Shown here: positions 1 to 7,194 of the stretch, piece by piece
Layout of the letters: every line of letters begins with the position of its first letter
Position numbering within the stretch: the stretch's first letter is position 1
Assembly (NCBI RefSeq): GCF_002095475.1
Contig: NZ_MLFR01000004.1
Span: forward strand, 124,001-188,000
Direction of reading: 5' to 3'
DNA from: Pantoea rwandensis
GTDB lineage: Bacteria; Pseudomonadota; Gammaproteobacteria; Enterobacterales; Enterobacteriaceae
DNA: 64,000 nt
Position numbers and translations under genes: made by a program
Notes under the pieces: generated by a model
Told to the model about the DNA's origin: nothing
Databases searched by the model: none
Seen by the model: only the letters and a program-made list of their open reading frames with translations

Positions 1-80
1 TTAAGCAATTTGAAGGGCCTGAGGAGTTAAACAGCGAAGAGCAAATCAGGGCTTTTTTACAGAGGCATAAGGATGTGTAA
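1..80 (+). CDS. C-terminal end of a probable Eag-type T6SS effector chaperone (partial)
   Basis: An open frame enters from the left edge (first full codon at base 3) and stops with TAA at 78-80, ending in the residues EEQIRAFLQRHKDV. Only about 25 residues are visible, so the family cannot be read from the sequence. The identity is inferred from context: the stop lies 3 bases before a prePAAR effector gene with N-terminal membrane segments. Such effectors are normally encoded directly after their Eag (DUF1795/DcrB-like) chaperone, which shields those segments before secretion. It could equally be another T6SS accessory protein. Confidence 0.45.
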   Translation, partial: KQFEGPEELNSEEQIRAFLQRHKDV

Positions 81-83
81 GCT

Positions 84-1397
84 ATGGCGGAATTCAATGC
101 TGCGCGAGAGCAGGATGACATAGCGCATACTGCATCCAAGGGATGGATGATAGCAGGCCTGATCGGTGGAGCAATACTGGGTGCTGCAGCAGTTGTTGTA
201 ACCGGAGGTGCGGCGTTGATAGCCGTATCAGCCGCTGCGGCAGGTGCCTGTGCAGCAGGAGGGATAGGTGAGGTGCTGGGTAGTATGTCCTGGGCACCAC
301 GACACAACACCGGTAAGCTCTTGTCTGGCTCCCCTAATGTTTTTATTAACAGCAGACCTGCAATACGTGCCCATTTATCGAAAGGGAACTGTGATGAACA
401 CAGTGGTTCGCTGCAACTGGTAGCAGAAGGTTCAGACAAGGTTTTTATCAATAATTACCCGGCAGCGCGTATCGGTGACCGTCTAACCTGTAGTGCAGAG
501 ATTGCCAGCGGATCCTCGAATGTTTTTATCGGCGGAGGGAAGTACCAGACCGACGACATTAACCCGGAAATTCCCGACTGGGTTAACTGGATAATGATGG
601 GTATAGGTACGGCCGCTGTGGGCGTACTGGCTTCGCCAGCTATAGCTTTGCTTGGATTGGCAGGTGCGCTGGGTGGTGGCTATGCCGGTAACTGGGTCGG
701 TGGAAAACTCTTCGGTGAGGGCTCGGATGGTCAGAAATGGTCTATGCTGGCGGGAAGCTTCATCGGCGGAGCCGCTGGCAGCAAAGGTGGAATGAAGTTT
801 GATGGCTGGCGAGTTGAAAATTCAAAAATCATCGTTGAGAATTTCACAGAACCTAAAATGACCTTAGCAGAAGCTGTAGGTAAAGATACCGCTGATGCTT
901 GGATTGCTCAAGGTAAAGCAAACGCACTCAAAAATGCACCTAAATTGTTGAAAAATTTATCAGATGATCAAATTGGTGCACTCTATGGTTATACTACCAA
1001 TGAAGGTTATTCGGCAATTAATCCAGCTTTACGTGGCACAACTGAATTAACTCCAAACTTAGAAGCATTTGCTGATCATGCAACCGAAGGCCTTCTAAAA
1101 CTTCCAGCGTATGCCGGAGAAACATCCAGAGGCATATCGGAATTACCCTCATCAGTGTTGAACCAAAATCAAATTGGAAATGTTGTATCTGATCCTGCCT
1201 TCATGAGTACATCTGCTAAAGAGCCATTTTCTGGAAATATCAACATTAACATCAAAGGAACTTCTGGAAAAGACATAAACTTTCTTTCACAATATCCCAA
1301 TGAAGCTGAAGTTTTATACCCACCCGGTACTAAATTTAAAGTAGTAAATCGTGTGGATGTAGATGGGCAGATTTTCTTGAATTATGAGGAGTTATAA
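84..1397 (+). CDS. T6SS prePAAR/PAAR effector with C-terminal ADP-ribosyltransferase toxin domain (Tre1-like)
   Basis: This 437-residue protein has the layout of a membrane-segment PAAR effector. The start shows the prePAAR pattern AARxxDxxxH (AAREQDDIAH, residues 6-15). A hydrophobic Ala/Gly-rich segment follows (about 20-65), then a PAAR domain (about 80-160, with repeats like VFINSRPA and VFINNYPAARIGD), then a second hydrophobic Gly/Ala-rich segment (about 165-240). The last 170 residues look like an arginine-type (R-S-E) ADP-ribosyltransferase: Arg349 in GETSRG, the STS motif at 375-377, and E407-A-E409. In the Tre1 family such a domain modifies arginines on target-cell proteins, FtsZ in the founding case. 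PAAR would cap the VgrG spike and carry the toxin out. The next gene overlaps by one base and is an ADP-ribosylglycohydrolase, which fits immunity. The tip domain is visibly more AT-rich than the PAAR half, a sign of domain exchange. The target is not known from sequence. Confidence 0.85.
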   Translation: MAEFNAAREQDDIAHTASKGWMIAGLIGGAILGAAAVVVTGGAALIAVSAAAAGACAAGGIGEVLGSMSWAPRHNTGKLLSGSPNVFINSRPAIRAHLSKGNCDEHSGSLQLVAEGSDKVFINNYPAARIGDRLTCSAEIASGSSNVFIGGGKYQTDDINPEIPDWVNWIMMGIGTAAVGVLASPAIALLGLAGALGGGYAGNWVGGKLFGEGSDGQKWSMLAGSFIGGAAGSKGGMKFDGWRVENSKIIVENFTEPKMTLAEAVGKDTADAWIAQGKANALKNAPKLLKNLSDDQIGALYGYTTNEGYSAINPALRGTTELTPNLEAFADHATEGLLKLPAYAGETSRGISELPSSVLNQNQIGNVVSDPAFMSTSAKEPFSGNININIKGTSGKDINFLSQYPNEAEVLYPPGTKFKVVNRVDVDGQIFLNYEEL

Positions 1398-2482
1398 TGA
1401 TCGACTTAAGAATTTCAGATTTTGAACTTAAGATTTATGCCAGAAAATATGCTGATTTGGTTCCAGAGGCCTCACGGCAAATGAAAAATAGAATGTCTTA
1501 TGATCCACAGCCAATGTCTGACGAGGTGCAGAGTAAACCTGAGTGGATGCAGACATTAAAGCAAAAGAACTCTGACCATGATGCATTAGATAAAGCAAAA
1601 GGGTTGCTTTTGGGGCTTGCTGTAGGCGACGCAGTAGGAACAACTCTCGAATTCCAGCCTCGAGATAAATACAAAATTAATGATATGATCGGAGGAGGGC
1701 CTTTTAATCTTAATGCAGGGGAGTGGACAGATGATACTTCAATGGCGCTATGCTTGGCTGAAACTTACATAAATAAAGGATTTTGTGATACCGATTTTTT
1801 TAGAGCGAAATTGATTGATTGGTATAAAAATGGACACAATAGTTCAAATGGGACCTGTTTTGATATAGGAAATGCAACTCGTTTTGCTTTGGAACAGGTA
1901 ATATCTAATGGCCCTGATTGGGTAGGTAATACATCTCCAGATTCAGCGGGTAATGCAGCTCTGATACGTCATGCTCCAGTAGCTATTTTTAGAAGGAAAT
2001 CTTTTGTTGATGGATGGCGAGATGCGGGTATTCAGAGCATGGCGACCCATTCTGCACCGGAATCAATTAATGCATGTCAGTTTTTAAATGTTGTTCTGCA
2101 TTATCTACTCAATGGGTATAGTAAGGAAGAGGCTTTTTCTTCTCATAAAATGTCAGCGCTAGTTCGCATATTAATAATTAACGCTGGTGAGTATAAACTG
2201 AAATCTCGCGATCAAATTAGATCAACAGGTTACGTCATTGATACTTTAGAAGCGGCATTATGGGCTGTTTGGAATACTGATACCTTTAAGGATGCCGTTT
2301 TGCTGGCTGCAAATCTGGCTGACGACGCAGACAGCGTTGCTGCTACTGCAGGTCAACTCGCTGGTGCATTATATGGTTTCTCAGGTATTCCGAAAGAATG
2401 GATTGATAAAATAGTCTATAAAGATAAAATCATCGACTTTGCCGAAAAAATTTTCATGTTGTCACCAGATGAAGCGGACTAG
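1397..2482 (+). CDS. ADP-ribosylglycohydrolase-type immunity protein (Tri1-like)
   Basis: This 361-residue protein belongs to the ADP-ribosylglycohydrolase (ARH) family. The ARH core begins near residue 65 with KGLLLGLAVGDAVGTTLEF. The two metal-binding motifs are present: WTDDT at 110-114, and DADS (D310-A-D312-S) followed by VAATAGQLAGA. The enzyme should therefore be able to remove ADP-ribose from modified arginine. An extension of about 60 residues precedes the core. In Tri1 immunity proteins such an extension plugs the toxin's active site, giving protection by blocking as well as by reversal; that role is inferred here. The start ATG overlaps the effector's TAA (TAATG), so the two are probably translationally coupled. 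The gene is AT-rich like the toxin tip, suggesting they travelled together. Confidence 0.85.
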   Translation: MIDLRISDFELKIYARKYADLVPEASRQMKNRMSYDPQPMSDEVQSKPEWMQTLKQKNSDHDALDKAKGLLLGLAVGDAVGTTLEFQPRDKYKINDMIGGGPFNLNAGEWTDDTSMALCLAETYINKGFCDTDFFRAKLIDWYKNGHNSSNGTCFDIGNATRFALEQVISNGPDWVGNTSPDSAGNAALIRHAPVAIFRRKSFVDGWRDAGIQSMATHSAPESINACQFLNVVLHYLLNGYSKEEAFSSHKMSALVRILIINAGEYKLKSRDQIRSTGYVIDTLEAALWAVWNTDTFKDAVLLAANLADDADSVAATAGQLAGALYGFSGIPKEWIDKIVYKDKIIDFAEKIFMLSPDEAD

Positions 2483-2701
2483 TTTAAATTTTATTTTTTG
2501 AATTTTTTATTGTGATTCTGCACTTTTTCTTGTGGTGGTGAATGATCTTGAGTGAAGTGGCGTGGAATTAAATGTGAGTGCGAAAGAGTTTACTTGTTTG
2601 GAGTGTATAAAAGATTCCATTCACATAATACAGGACGATGTTGTGGGTGAAATAGGTTTTACTATTTATTAAATGGTGATCGAGTAACTTAATCAAGTGA
2701 A

Positions 2702-2905
2702 ATGCATGGGGCGAATTTTATTGTAATTGAGCAAGATAAATCTCACTATTCAAAAGTGAACTTTGGATACCAAGTAACAAAAGAGTTCGATACAACAGAT
2801 TTTGAGATGGCTAAGTATTTTATTAATGCAAATTACACAGCATCCCAAACAGGCGAGGGACTTAAATTATTCCGCCTCCATCAGGCAGACCCCGACTATG
2901 AATAA
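2702..2905 (+). CDS. small hypothetical protein, possibly an orphan fragment
   Basis: A 67-residue frame starting ATGCATGGG and ending ADPDYE. I do not recognise it. It is acidic and soluble with no membrane segment. The ribosome binding site is poor. It lies in AT-rich sequence between the T6SS immunity gene and the VgrG-like fragment, where orphan immunity genes and cut-off tails are common. It may be a real small gene, a remnant or a chance frame. Confidence 0.25.
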   Translation: MHGANFIVIEQDKSHYSKVNFGYQVTKEFDTTDFEMAKYFINANYTASQTGEGLKLFRLHQADPDYE

Positions 2906-3024
2906 AAAATCGTTGTAAGATCAGGAGCTAACTTTCATTCAACGTTTTCTGTGCTGCAATTCAAACCCGCACGTTTAACCTCCCATCGTGACTTAACCTC
3001 TTAAATAAGTTACGGAATCTACTT

Positions 3025-3261
3025 ATGTTCTCACGCATCACCGCACAGCTGCCGATGGACGGCATGCTGTACTGGAAACTGAAGGGCGCCGAGGCGCCCT
3101 TCCACTCATTTACGCTGTAGGAGCGCGGGCTGATGTCCGCGCAGCAGATAAGTCTGCTGGTGCTGGAAGGCTGGCATCGTCACCTGCGCGCGTACCGGAA
3201 GGCCGACGGCAACAATCCCTTTAACGGCATCACTTTACCACTGCCGTTTTCAATGAACTAA
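3025..3261 (+). pseudogene. remnant resembling the N-terminus of a VgrG spike protein
   Basis: A frame opens at ATG 3025 with FSRITAQLPMDGMLYWKLKG, which resembles the start of T6SS VgrG proteins as I recall them. It reaches an in-frame TAG at 3118-3120 after 31 codons. The same frame then runs on without a break to TAA at 3259-3261, and this second part is not recognised. Base composition here returns to the GC-rich core style. It reads as a recombination scar of a vgrG copy at the edge of the islet. The VgrG assignment rests on about 25 residues. Confidence 0.45.
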
Positions 3262-3270
3262 TCAGCAGCG

Positions 3271-3717
3271 GTGCGGCAAAACTCGCCCTGTGATTTCCTC
3301 AGCGCGATGGCCGACATTTGTCTGCCACTTGACGGCACAGCTGAGTTGCTCAACGCGCTGAAGGGTCAAGTGAAGATCGCCATCATCACCAACGGCTTCA
3401 CCGCTTTGCAGCAGGCGCGTCTGGAGCGCACGGGGTTCCGTGACTTCTTTGACGAGCTGGTGATCTCCGAACAAGTGGGGGTGCCAAAGCCGGATGTGGC
3501 GATTTTCGACCACACGCTGGCGTTGCTCGGCAACCCGGATCGCAGCCGCGTGTTGATGGTCGGGGATACGCCAGAATCTGACATTCTGGGCGGGATGAAT
3601 ACTGGGCTAAAAACCTGCTGGATCGATCACGGCACGCGTCCGTTCCCGGAAAATATCAAACCGACCTGGCAGGTGAAGACGCTGGCTGAGCTGCAAGCGT
3701 TGCTGACACAACGCTAA
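3271..3717 (+). pseudogene. yjjG: 5'-truncated HAD-family nucleotidase YjjG
   Basis: From about base 3289 the frame matches the last two thirds of YjjG, a HAD pyrimidine 5'-nucleotidase of about 225 residues in E. coli. Recognisable parts are [10 protein letters not shown], the motif II region [33 protein letters not shown] and the motif III/IV region [15 protein letters not shown]. The first roughly 80 residues are missing, including the DxD motif that holds the nucleophilic aspartate. The upstream codons (MRQNSPC) do not belong to the family. Any product from the GTG at 3271 or the internal ATG at 3307 would be catalytically dead. The break coincides with the end of the VgrG-like remnant, so the T6SS islet probably replaced the gene's 5' end. 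Confidence 0.8.
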
Positions 3718-3754
3718 AAATATCTATTCACGTAAACGTTGTGATGATGTGAAG

Positions 3755-3780
3755 AAGCCCGCTGTGCGGGCTTTGTTTAT
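3755..3780 (+). terminator. Rho-independent terminator after the yjjG remnant
   Basis: An 8-bp perfect stem, AAGCCCGC / GCGGGCTT, with loop TGT, followed by TGTTTAT. It lies between yjjG' and the 3' end of ytjB. Confidence 0.75.
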
Positions 3781-3830
3781 TGTAGAATCTATTCATGTAT
3801 CCATGCACGAATCTATTCATGAGCACATTA

Positions 3831-4532
3831 TCAGTGCTCTTTCTCTTTCTCTTTCTCTTTCTCTTTTTCTGGTGTCAGGTCACTGGCCGTTTCTTCTTCC
3901 TCTCGTTCCTTATCTTCTTTCACCGCACGGCTGGCGGTGAGCAGGAACGGTGATTGTTGCCAGCGGGTGCGACGGTCGCGCAGCAGCGTACGGGTGAGGA
4001 TGATGCCAATCGCCAGCGCCAGCAGCATCATCAAACGCAGAATGTTGGTGGTGTTGTCCACCTGACGTGATTCGGTGACCAGCACGTGGGTATCCAGCGT
4101 CACGCGCAAGAAACCTTGCGGTCCCTCTTTGCCTTCCAGCGGCTGCACGATTTGGTGGTTAAAATAGCTGCCAGCGCGTTTACCATCCAACGCCAGGCGA
4201 TCGCGCACATTAATGCTTTCGCCGCTGTGCGCCACCAGACTGCCGTCATCGGCATACACGGAGGCATCCAGAATGCGGCTGTTATCGGTCATCTGATTAA
4301 GGATGGCTTCGATTTGCGTGCGGTTGTCGTCGCTGTTGTCCATCAGCGGTTTCAGGCTAAACGCCACCTGACGCGTCAGCGTATGCGCCAGTTCTTCCAC
4401 TTGCTCAGAGCGTGCCATTTGATGGCCGAGACTGAACCAGGATGCCCCTTGCATCAGCACCACTAACAGTGCCAGCGAGATAAGAACAATCACCGTGCGA
4501 TGCAGGCGAAATTTCAGTGCGGTTTTAACCAT
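3831..4532 (-). CDS. ytjB: inner-membrane protein YtjB (Smp/AhpA family)
   Basis: This 233-residue protein is the YtjB/Smp membrane protein found beside serB in enterics. A basic start is followed by a membrane segment at about 15-33, a periplasmic region with a dCache-like feel (ASVYADDGSLVAHSGESINVRDRL), a second membrane segment at about 165-182, and a cytoplasmic tail. The tail ends in a lysine-glutamate run encoded by a pure hexanucleotide tract, making the protein somewhat longer than the roughly 214-residue E. coli protein. It is divergent from serB with about 107 bases between the starts. Its biochemical role is not established. Confidence 0.8.
   Translation of the reverse strand: MVKTALKFRLHRTVIVLISLALLVVLMQGASWFSLGHQMARSEQVEELAHTLTRQVAFSLKPLMDNSDDNRTQIEAILNQMTDNSRILDASVYADDGSLVAHSGESINVRDRLALDGKRAGSYFNHQIVQPLEGKEGPQGFLRVTLDTHVLVTESRQVDNTTNILRLMMLLALAIGIILTRTLLRDRRTRWQQSPFLLTASRAVKEDKEREEEETASDLTPEKEKEKEKEKEH
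3837..3866. repeat. hexanucleotide tandem repeat (CTCTTT)x5 inside ytjB
   Basis: Five uninterrupted copies of CTCTTT on the plus strand, read as Glu-Lys pairs at the C-terminus of YtjB on the minus strand. The unit is a multiple of three, so copy-number change alters tail length without changing frame. Confidence 0.95.
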
Positions 4533-4639
4533 CAGAAACCCGTGTGACGTAACAGCAGAAAGGCTGGCAATTATGTTGCCAGAACCCGCGCAGACAAGGT
4601 AGCCTCTTGCGTGGTTTTGTTGTCCCTACAGGAGCTGTA

Positions 4640-5617
4640 ATGCCAAATCGTCTTACCTGGTGCGATCTGCCCGCCGATGTTTCACTTTGGCCGGGTTTAC
4701 CCCTTTCCCTCAGCGGTGATGAAGTGATGCCGCTGGATTACCGTGCCGGTCGAACAGGCTGGTTGCTGTATGGGCGTGGACTCGATAAACAAAAACTGAC
4801 CGATTATCAGCATCTGCTGGGCGCGGCGATGGTGATCGTCAGCGCCTGGAATGTCGATGAGTATCAGGTGGTTCGTCTGGCCGGCTCGCTGACGCCGCGT
4901 GCTGCTAAGCTGGCGCATGACGCCGGTTTTGATGTCGCGCCGCTCGGCAAGATCCCGCACTTGAAAACCCCAGGCTTGTTAGTGATGGATATGGATTCCA
5001 CCGCGATCGAGATCGAATGCATTGACGAAATCGCCAAACTGGCGGGCTGCGGTGATCAGGTGTCTGAAGTGACCGAACGCGCGATGCGTGGCGAACTGGA
5101 TTTCAAAGCCAGCCTGCGTGAACGCGTGGCGAAACTGGCGGGTGCCGACGCCAATATCCTCAAGCAGGTGCGTGATACCCTGCCGCTGATGCCGGGCCTG
5201 ACCACGCTGGTGCAAAAACTGCAGGCGCTGGGCTGGCAGGTGGCGATTGCCTCCGGTGGATTTACCTACTATGCCGACTATCTGCGCCAGACGCTGCATT
5301 TAACGGCGGCCGTCGCCAATGAACTGGAAATGCGTGATGGCAAGCTGACCGGCGAAGTGGTGGGGCAGATTGTCGATGCGCAATTTAAAGCCGATACCCT
5401 GAAAAATCTCGCTGAGCGTTATGAAATCTCGCCAGAACAGACCGTGGCGATTGGCGACGGTGCTAACGATCTGCCAATGATCAAAGCGGCGGGGCTAGGG
5501 ATTGCTTACCATGCTAAACCAAAAGTGAATGAGCAGGCGTCGATCATTATCCGCCATGCCGACCTGATGGGTGTGTTCTGCATCCTGACCGGCAGCCTGA
5601 TTCACGAAGAGCGTTAA
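4640..5617 (+). CDS. serB: phosphoserine phosphatase SerB
   Basis: SerB hydrolyses O-phosphoserine to serine, the last step of serine synthesis. The protein is 325 residues (E. coli 322). After an N-terminal ACT-like region, the HAD core begins with VMDMDSTAIE, with Asp117 as nucleophile and Asp119 as acid/base. Later motifs are IASGGFTYYADYL and the metal-binding AIGDGANDLPMIKAAG. The ATG at 4640 is chosen because it follows AGGAG at good spacing and matches the E. coli start MPN; a longer frame from 4607 has no such site. radA follows after 13 bases, suggesting co-transcription. Confidence 0.97.
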   Translation: MPNRLTWCDLPADVSLWPGLPLSLSGDEVMPLDYRAGRTGWLLYGRGLDKQKLTDYQHLLGAAMVIVSAWNVDEYQVVRLAGSLTPRAAKLAHDAGFDVAPLGKIPHLKTPGLLVMDMDSTAIEIECIDEIAKLAGCGDQVSEVTERAMRGELDFKASLRERVAKLAGADANILKQVRDTLPLMPGLTTLVQKLQALGWQVAIASGGFTYYADYLRQTLHLTAAVANELEMRDGKLTGEVVGQIVDAQFKADTLKNLAERYEISPEQTVAIGDGANDLPMIKAAGLGIAYHAKPKVNEQASIIIRHADLMGVFCILTGSLIHEER

Positions 5618-5630
5618 CTGAGGATTTGAT

Positions 5631-7013
5631 TTGGCCAAAGCGGCAAAACGCGCCTTCGTTTGTAACGAGTGCGGCGCAGATTATCCACGCTGGCAGGGGC
5701 AGTGCAGCGCCTGCAACGCGTGGAACACCATCACCGAGGTGCGTATTGCCGCCTCGCCTGCGGCAGCGCGTAACGAGCGTCTGAGTGGCTATGCCGGGAG
5801 CGCTGGACCCAGCCGGGTGCAGAAGCTGTCAGAGATCAGCCTCGAAGCCGTGCCGCGTTTCTCCACTAGCTTCAAAGAGTTTGATCGCGTACTGGGCGGC
5901 GGCGTAGTGCCAGGCAGTGCGATTTTGATCGGTGGTAATCCGGGAGCCGGTAAATCGACGCTGCTGTTGCAGGTGATGTGCAAGCTGTCCGAAGGGATGA
6001 AAACCCTGTACGTCACTGGTGAGGAATCGCTGCAACAGGTCGCGATGCGCGCCCATCGTCTGGGATTACCCACTGATAACCTGAATATGTTGTCGGAAAC
6101 CAGTATCGAGCAGATCTGTCTGATCGCCGAGCAGGAGCAGCCGAAACTGATGGTCATCGACTCCATCCAGGTGATGCACATGGCGGATATTCAGTCTTCG
6201 CCCGGTAGCGTAGCGCAGGTGCGTGAAACCGCTGCTTACCTGACGCGCTTCGCTAAAACGCGCGGCGTGGCGATTGTGATGGTAGGCCACGTCACCAAAG
6301 ATGGTTCGCTGGCCGGGCCAAAAGTGCTGGAGCACTGTATCGACTGTTCAGTGATGCTGGATGGCGATGCCGATTCCCGTTTCCGCACGCTACGCAGTCA
6401 CAAAAACCGCTTCGGTGCGGTGAACGAGTTGGGCGTGTTCGCCATGACCGAGCAGGGCATGCGTGAAATCAGCAACCCGTCAGCTATTTTCCTGTCACGC
6501 GGCGATGAAGTCACCTCTGGCAGTTCGGTGATGGTGGTGTGGGAAGGTTCGCGTCCGCTTCTGGTGGAGATTCAGGCGCTGGTGGATCACTCGATGATGG
6601 GCAACCCGCGTCGTGTCGCGGTCGGCCTTGAGCAAAACCGTCTGGCGATTTTGCTGGCGGTGCTGCACCGGCACGGCGGTTTACAAATGGCGGACCAGGA
6701 TGTGTTCGTCAATGTGGTCGGTGGTGTGAAAGTCACCGAAACCAGTGCTGACCTCGCGCTGCTGCTGGCGATGGTATCGAGCTTGCGTGACCGTCCACTG
6801 CCGCAGGATTTAGTGATCTTCGGTGAAGTGGGGCTGGCCGGTGAAATTCGTCCGGTGCCGAGTGGTCAGGAGCGCATTTCCGAAGCCGCTAAGCACGGTT
6901 TCAAGCGTGCGATTGTGCCGGCGGGCAATGCACCGAAAAAGGCCATCGACGGCATGAAAGTGTACAGCGCCAAGAAGCTGGCGGATGCGCTGGCGATATT
7001 GGACGAGCTGTAA
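5631..7013 (+). CDS. radA: DNA repair protein RadA
   Basis: RadA (Sms) is a hexameric ATPase that promotes branch migration in recombinational repair. The 460 residues equal the E. coli length. A four-cysteine zinc finger lies at residues 11-28 (CNEC...CSAC). The RecA-like core has Walker A GGNPGAGKS, and the RadA-specific KNRFG motif lies mid-protein. The C-terminal third is the Lon-protease-like domain (SGQERISEAAKHG). Translation starts at TTG 5631 after a GAGGA site. No upstream ATG fits, and the first residues MAKAAKRAFVCNECG match the family start. Confidence 0.97.
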   Translation: MAKAAKRAFVCNECGADYPRWQGQCSACNAWNTITEVRIAASPAAARNERLSGYAGSAGPSRVQKLSEISLEAVPRFSTSFKEFDRVLGGGVVPGSAILIGGNPGAGKSTLLLQVMCKLSEGMKTLYVTGEESLQQVAMRAHRLGLPTDNLNMLSETSIEQICLIAEQEQPKLMVIDSIQVMHMADIQSSPGSVAQVRETAAYLTRFAKTRGVAIVMVGHVTKDGSLAGPKVLEHCIDCSVMLDGDADSRFRTLRSHKNRFGAVNELGVFAMTEQGMREISNPSAIFLSRGDEVTSGSSVMVVWEGSRPLLVEIQALVDHSMMGNPRRVAVGLEQNRLAILLAVLHRHGGLQMADQDVFVNVVGGVKVTETSADLALLLAMVSSLRDRPLPQDLVIFGEVGLAGEIRPVPSGQERISEAAKHGFKRAIVPAGNAPKKAIDGMKVYSAKKLADALAILDEL

Positions 7014-7017
7014 TTTC

Positions 7018-7043
7018 ACTGGGCGACATACATGCCGCCCCTA
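7018..7043. repeat. short intergenic repeat, GTAGGGGCGGCATG type
   Basis: The minus strand reads CTGTAGGGGCGGCATGTATG, the same type of motif that is clustered at 21703-21955 and 33160-33305. It lies immediately after radA. Confidence 0.5.
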
Positions 7044-7098
7044 CAGTTAGCAGCCAAGTCGTTTAATTTTTGGAATGATCCACAATAAGCACTTATCC

Positions 7099-7172
7099 GT
7101 AGCGGCGCGATTTATCGCGCGAACCTGAAAGCAACCATGTTGCTGGCAGGTGCGCAATAGATTGCGCCGCTA
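7099..7172. repeat. palindromic intergenic repeat with TAGCGGCGC ends
   Basis: A 74-base element with terminal inverted repeats (GTAGCGGCGC at 7099-7108, GCGCCGCTA at 7164-7172). Each end has a further internal palindrome: GCGCGATTTATCGCGC on the left, GCGCAATAGATTGCGC on the right. Related elements are at 17435-17522 and 42041-42102. Confidence 0.85.
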
Positions 7173-7194
7173 AAGCCGATGCAGGAGGCACCAA

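Noticed and set aside
3749..3940. Small gene with a Leu-Ser repeat on the plus strand
   Set aside because: It is the antisense reading of the ytjB repeat tract and overlaps the terminator.
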